From: Caulobacteraceae bacterium
GTDB lineage: Bacteria > Pseudomonadota > Alphaproteobacteria > Caulobacterales > Caulobacteraceae
Length of the DNA stretch: 5,016 nucleotides
Assembly: GCA_947456005.1 (NCBI GenBank)
Contig: CANGRP010000194.1
Span: 1-5,016, forward strand
Direction: 5' to 3'
A program made the translations under genes and the position numbers. Shown here piece after piece: positions 1-5,016 of the stretch. The stretch's first letter is position 1. Each line of letters begins with the position of its first letter. Under the pieces are notes generated by a model. The model did no database searches. It saw only the letters and a list, made by a program, of their open reading frames with translations, and was not told the origin of the DNA.

Positions 1-1
1 G

Positions 2-856
2 GCCTTCGCGGCCGGGCGCCCGGACGTGGTCCGGCGGGCGGCGGTGGGCGAGGGCCTGCCCCGCATGGTGGTCCAGCTGGTGGGCCGCACCCCGGAGGAC
101 ATGGCGGCCGGGGCCCGCCTGGCGGCCGCCGCCGGCGCCGATGTCATCGACCTGAACTTTGGCTGTCCGGCCCGGGAGGTGACAGATGGCGCCCTGGCCG
201 GCTCGGCCCTCATGCGGGAGCCCGAACTCCTGTTCCGGCTGATCGAGGCGGTGGTCGACGCCGTGGACACCCCCGTGACGATCAAGATGCGGCTCGGCTG
301 GGACGACGCCTCGCGCAACGCCCCGGCGATTGCAGCGGGGGCGGAGGCCCGGGGCGTGCGGGCGATCACCGTCCATGGCCGGACCCGCTGCCAGTTCTAC
401 AAGGGCCATGCGGACTGGACGGCGGTGGCGGAGGTCAAGGCCGAGGTGGACGTGCCCGTGATCGTCAATGGCGACATCCGGGATGCAAACGACGCCGCGC
501 GGGCGCTGGAGGCGTCGGGCGCGGACGGGGTGATGATCGGGCGAGGGGTCTATGGCCGGCCCTGGATCGCGCCCTGGATCGAGGCGGGCCTGTCGGGCGG
601 GGTCTTCGAGGAGCCCGGGCGGGACGCCCGGTTGGGGGTGGTGCTGGACCACCTGGCCGAGAGCCTGAGCTTTTATGGCGACCGGACGGGCCTGAAGGTC
701 TTTCGAAAGCATCTGTCGGCCTACGTGGACGAGGCGGCGACACCCGCCGACCCGATGGTGCGGCTGGAGGCGCGGCGCCGGCTGTGCCGCATGGACGATC
801 CCCGGGAGGTCGAGCGCGGCTTGACTGAGCTCTGGATGATGGAGGCTGCAGCGTGA
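2..856 (+). CDS. dusB: tRNA-dihydrouridine synthase, DusB/NifR3 family (5' end outside window)
   Basis: This is a flavin-dependent enzyme that reduces uridine to dihydrouridine in tRNA, using FMN and NADPH, in the cytoplasm. The visible part is 284 codons in frame from base 2. The frame is open to the left edge, so the GTG at 26 is not the real start. Compared with E. coli DusB (about 320 residues), some 45-50 N-terminal residues are missing, including the APM-G-TD FMN-binding segment. Family motifs are clear: NFGCPAREV with the catalytic Cys codon at 164-166, IKMRLGWDD with the active-site Lys at 284-286, TVHGRTR followed by YKGHADW, VNGDI, and GADGVMIGRGVYGRPW at the phosphate-binding end of the TIM barrel, then a helical C-terminal domain. 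The TGA stop overlaps the ntrB GTG start. The nifR3-ntrB-ntrC arrangement is classical in Alphaproteobacteria such as Rhodobacter and Azospirillum. The family is certain. The DusB subtype rests on motif style and gene context. [Form note: the original gave no confidence value; the 0 here is only a placeholder required by the schema.]. Confidence 0.
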   Translation, partial: AFAAGRPDVVRRAAVGEGLPRMVVQLVGRTPEDMAAGARLAAAAGADVIDLNFGCPAREVTDGALAGSALMREPELLFRLIEAVVDAVDTPVTIKMRLGWDDASRNAPAIAAGAEARGVRAITVHGRTRCQFYKGHADWTAVAEVKAEVDVPVIVNGDIRDANDAARALEASGADGVMIGRGVYGRPWIAPWIEAGLSGGVFEEPGRDARLGVVLDHLAESLSFYGDRTGLKVFRKHLSAYVDEAATPADPMVRLEARRRLCRMDDPREVERGLTELWMMEAAA

Positions 857-3800
857 CACCGGTGCCTGCAGGCGAGTCCCTGAGGGCTGCGGCCTTCGAC
901 CTGGCGCCTGAGCCGGCCATCGTGGTGGCCGGGGACGGCCAGGTCCGGGCCGCAAACGAGGCGGCGGAGCGCCTGTTCGGGCAGTCGCTGGGGGTCATGA
1001 CCCGGGGCGGCCTGGCCGCCGCCGTGGCGCCGGACTCGCCCCTGCTGGGGCTGGTGGAGCGGGCGCGGGCCGAGGGCGGACCTGTCCGGGAGCGGGGCTT
1101 TGAGGTCAGCCTCTTCGGCCATGCCGCCTTCCGGTCGGACGGCTCGGCCGCGCCCCTGGACGATGGTTCGGTCCTCTTGACCCTCACGGTCCGCTCGGGC
1201 GCCCTGAGCGGCGAGCGGGGCGGGGCGGAAAGCGCCGGCCTGAAGACCATCATCGGGCTGGGCCGGATGCTGGCCCACGAGATCAAGAACCCGCTGGCGG
1301 GCATCCGGGGCGCGGCCCAGCTGCTGAAGTCCGGAGCGCGGGTGGAGGACACCCCCCTGGCCCAGCTGATCGTCGACGAGGTCGACCGGGTGAAGCGGCT
1401 GGTGGACCGGATGGAGGCCTTCTCCGACGACGCGGCGCCGACCTGCCGGCCGATCAACATCCACCTGGTCCTCGACCGGGTCCGCACCCTGGCGGTGAAC
1501 GGGGTGGGCGAGGGTCTCCTGGTGGTGGAGGACTATGACCCCTCCCTGCCGCTGACACCGGGGGACGAGGACCAGCTGATCCAGATCTTCCTCAACCTGG
1601 TGAAGAACGCCGCCGAGGCGGCGCACCGGCGGGGCGACGGCCAGGGCGAGATCATCATCCGCACCGCCTTCCGCCACGGGGTGCGGATCCGGACCGGGGG
1701 CGCCCGGGGCCTTCGCAGCACGCCGCTGGAAGTGCGGGTCATCGACAATGGCCCCGGGGTTCCGGCGCATCTGCGGGACAGCCTGTTCCAGCCCTTCGTC
1801 ACGGGACGGAACGGCGGGGTCGGGCTGGGCCTGGCCCTGGTGTCCAAGCTCGTCTCCGCGCACGGCGGCCTCATCGACTTCGAATCCGAGCCCGGCCGGA
1901 CGGCCTTCCGGGTGCTTTTGCCCATCGTCACGGAGGAGCCGGCATGAACGCCGCTGCAACCACCAAGAAGATCATCATCGCCGATGATGACAGCTCCATC
2001 CGCCTGGTCCTCAGCCAGGCCTTCACCCGGCTGGGCTACCAGGTGCGGGCGACGGGCAACGCCGCCACCCTGCTGAAATGGGTCTCGGAGGGGGAGGGCG
2101 ACCTCGTCATCACCGATGTGATCATGCCGGACGAGAACGTCTTTGACGTCCTGCCGAGGATCCGCAAGGAGCGACCGCGCCTGCCAGTCATCGTGATGAG
2201 CGCGCAGAACACGCTGTTGACGGCGGTGAACGCCGCCGACGCCGGGGCCTTCGAGTACGTCTCCAAGCCCTTTGACCTGGAGGACATCACGGCGGTGGCC
2301 CGTCGGGCCCTGGCGCGACCGGCGGACGTAGAGGCCTCTCGGGCCCAGGCGCGGGCGGCGCGGGACGAGCGCCTGCCGCTGATAGGCCGCTCGGCGCCCA
2401 TGCAGGAGGTCTACCGGACCATCGCCCGCCTGGTGGGGGCGGACCTGACCGTCCTCATCCTGGGGGAGAGCGGCACCGGCAAGGAGCTTGTCGCCCGCGC
2501 CCTGCACGACATGGGCCGGCGCCGCGACGGACGCTTCGTGGTGATCAACCTGGCGGCCGTGCCCCGGGAGCGCGTGGAGACCGAGCTCTTCGGGCGCAGT
2601 GACGGGGACATCGGCAAGCTGGTCGAGGCTGACGGCGGGACCCTCTTCCTGGACGAGATCGGCGACATGCCCCTGGACGCCCAGACACGGCTCCTTCGGG
2701 TGATCGATGGCTCAGAGACGGCGATCAACCCGCGCACGGGCCGGCGGCCCAACATGCGGATCATTGCGGCCACGAACCGGGACCTGAGGGCCCTGATCCA
2801 GCAGGGCCTGTTCCGCGAAGATCTCTACTTCCGGTTGAATGTGGCGCCCCTGCGCATCCCGCCCCTTCGCGACCGGACCGAGGACATCCCGGACCTGGCC
2901 CGGAGTTTCCTGCTGCGCGCCAACCGCGAGGGCCTGCCGGCCAAGACCATAGACGCCGGCGCCCTGGAGCGGCTGAAGGCCCACAGCTGGCCGGGGAATG
3001 TCCGCGAGCTTGAGAACCTGATCCGACGGATCTGCGCCCTCTACGGCGAGGAACTGATCACCGCCCGGATCATCGAGCTGGAGCTGGCCGACCAGCAGAC
3101 GCCGATGAACGGGCAGGACGGGCCGGTGACCCTGGCTGGCCTGGTGGAGCGGTATCTGGCGGGATACTTCGCCACCTTCCCGGACGGCCTGCCGCCGGCG
3201 GGCCTCTATGACCGGATCCTGGAGGAGGTGGAGCGGCCGCTGATCGCGCTGACCCTGGCCGGGACCCGGGGCAACCAGGTACGGGCGGCCGATATTCTAG
3301 GGCTGAACCGCAACACCCTGCGCAAGAAGATCCAGGACCTGGGCGTCGAGATGAACCGGGGGCGACGGTAGGGCCTGACGCTTTCGGGCAACGACCTGTT
3401 GATTCGAGAGCACAGTCGGAACTAGCATGCGGGCATGCTGGCTCTGACTCCGATCCTTGAGGCCGCCGGAAGCCGGGTCGCTCGGCTCCGGGCCCTTGCG
3501 GGCTCGCGGATGGCCACGGGTGGAGTCTACCTGACAGCGGTGCTGCTCACCGGCCTGGGGATCCTGCTGGCGGCCTCGCCCCCTCAGTCGGGGGCCCTGG
3601 CCCCGGCCAGCCTGAACATCCTCTGGATCCTGGGAATCAACCTGCTGCTGATCCTGTGGCTGCTGACGGCGGCCGGCAGGACAGTGCTGGGCCTGCTGCA
3701 GGCCCGGTCTGCGGACCCGGGCGCCCGGCTGCACCTGCGATTCGTCACCCTGTTCGCCGCCGCGGCCACCGCCCCGGCTCTCATGGTGGCCCTGTTCTAC

Positions 3801-5016
3801 GGGGTGCTGGTCAACCGCGGGGTCGAGGACTGGTTCTCCACCCGCGTCCAGACCGTCGTGGAGAACTCCGCCACTGTGTTCCGCAGCTACCTTGAGGAAC
3901 AGAAGCGCTATGTGCGCGAGCACGTGACCCTGATGTCCGCCGACCTGAACGGGGCGGCGGGCGCGCTGGGCGACTCGCCCGTCACCTTCGGACTCTTCCT
4001 GGCCCAGCAGGCGGAGGACCACGACTTCCCTGCGGCCTACCTGATCGACCGGGAGGGCCGGGTCCTGGCGCGTTCGGAGGCCGTGGGCGCGCCCGACTTC
4101 CTGACACCCCCGGAATCGGCCTTCCGGGCGGCGGACGAGGGAGACATCTTCGTGTCCGCCAACCTGACCCGGACCGTGTTCCGTCTGAAGAGCTATCCGG
4201 ACGCCTACCTCTACCTCGTCCGGCCGGTGGGCGAGGGGGTGGTGGCCAACCTCTCGGAGGCCGAGCAGGCCCTGGTGTCCTACCGCGACGCGGCCCAGAG
4301 CCGTGAGCGCATCCAGCGGGCCTTCGCCCTGGCCTATGTGGAGATCGCTCTCCTGGTGCTGATCGGCGCCGTATGGCTGGGTCAGGCGGCGGCCAGCGCC
4401 ATTTCCGCCCCCGTCGGTCGGTTGGTGCAGGCCGCCTCCCGGGTGGCCCGGGGGGACCTGACGGCCCGGGTCGATGCGGACTCCGATCCGGAGGAGATCG
4501 CCGTCCTGTCGCGGGCCTTTAACGACATGACCCGCGACCTCTCCCAGCAGCAGGAGGCCCTGACCCGTGCAAGCGACGAGGCGCGGCGGCGTCGACAGTT
4601 CATCGAGACCGTGCTGTCGGAGGTCTCCGCCGGGGTGGTGGCGGCCGGGGCGGACGGCCGGATCTCGGCGGTGAACCGCCAGGCCGTGCGCCTGCTCGAC
4701 CTGCCGGAGGACCCGGTCTTCGCCTCGCCCATGACCCTCGAGGCCGCCGCGCCCGAGGTGGGGGAGATCCTCGCCATCGCCCGGACGGTTGGTCACGCCG
4801 AGGGCGAGGTGGATGTCAGCCGGGGGCGGGAGACCCTGAGGCTCCGCGTGCGCGCCAGCCGGACGGGGGAGGGACTGGTTCTGACCTTCGATGACATCAC
4901 CCGCCTGGTCTCGGCCCAGCGCAACGCTGCCTGGCGGGACGTCGCCCGGCTCTTCGTGCATGCGATCAAGAATCCCCTGACGCCCTTCCAGCTCTCCGCT
5001 GAGCGCATCCGCCGCA

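Overview
This window is the nitrogen-regulation locus of an alphaproteobacterium: dusB (nifR3 family), ntrB, ntrC and the first two-thirds or so of ntrY, all on the + strand. The DNA is very GC-rich (roughly 70% by eye) with strong G/C preference at third codon positions. The order nifR3/dusB-ntrB-ntrC-ntrY is typical of Alphaproteobacteria. An NtrC that lacks the GAFTGA loop, together with scattered GANTC sites, points towards Caulobacterales (a Caulobacter, Phenylobacterium or Brevundimonas type), although the genus cannot be settled from this window.

Layout. Positions 2-856 hold a tRNA-dihydrouridine synthase whose N-terminus lies before the window. It overlaps ntrB (853-1947) by 4 bases (GTGA), and ntrB overlaps ntrC (1944-3371) by 4 bases (ATGA), so these three are very probably one translationally coupled operon. 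A 63-base gap (3372-3434) follows. It holds no recognisable intrinsic terminator but has a possible promoter and two short dyads. Then ntrY starts at 3435 and runs off the right edge at residue 527, just after its phospho-acceptor histidine. ntrX would be expected next, outside the window.

How the genes work together. NtrB is a soluble PAS-HisKA-HATPase sensor kinase that, in characterised relatives, is controlled by PII and phosphorylates NtrC. NtrC is a receiver-AAA+-Fis transcription regulator. NtrY is a membrane-bound kinase that pairs with NtrX. DusB modifies tRNA and is a conserved neighbour without a proven regulatory role.

The points that repay attention are: (1) NtrC keeps Walker A, Walker B and the phospho-acceptor Asp but has lost the sigma-54-contacting GAFTGA loop; (2) NtrY has HAIKNP in place of the usual HEIKNP around its catalytic histidine; (3) a perfect 7-2-7 inverted repeat covers the ntrY start codon and overlaps a promoter-like -10 element, whose spacing would give a leaderless ntrY mRNA; (4) a second dyad and a cluster of GANTC sites lie at the same junction. 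No wholly new system is visible. The interest lies in unusual versions of a known regulatory locus.
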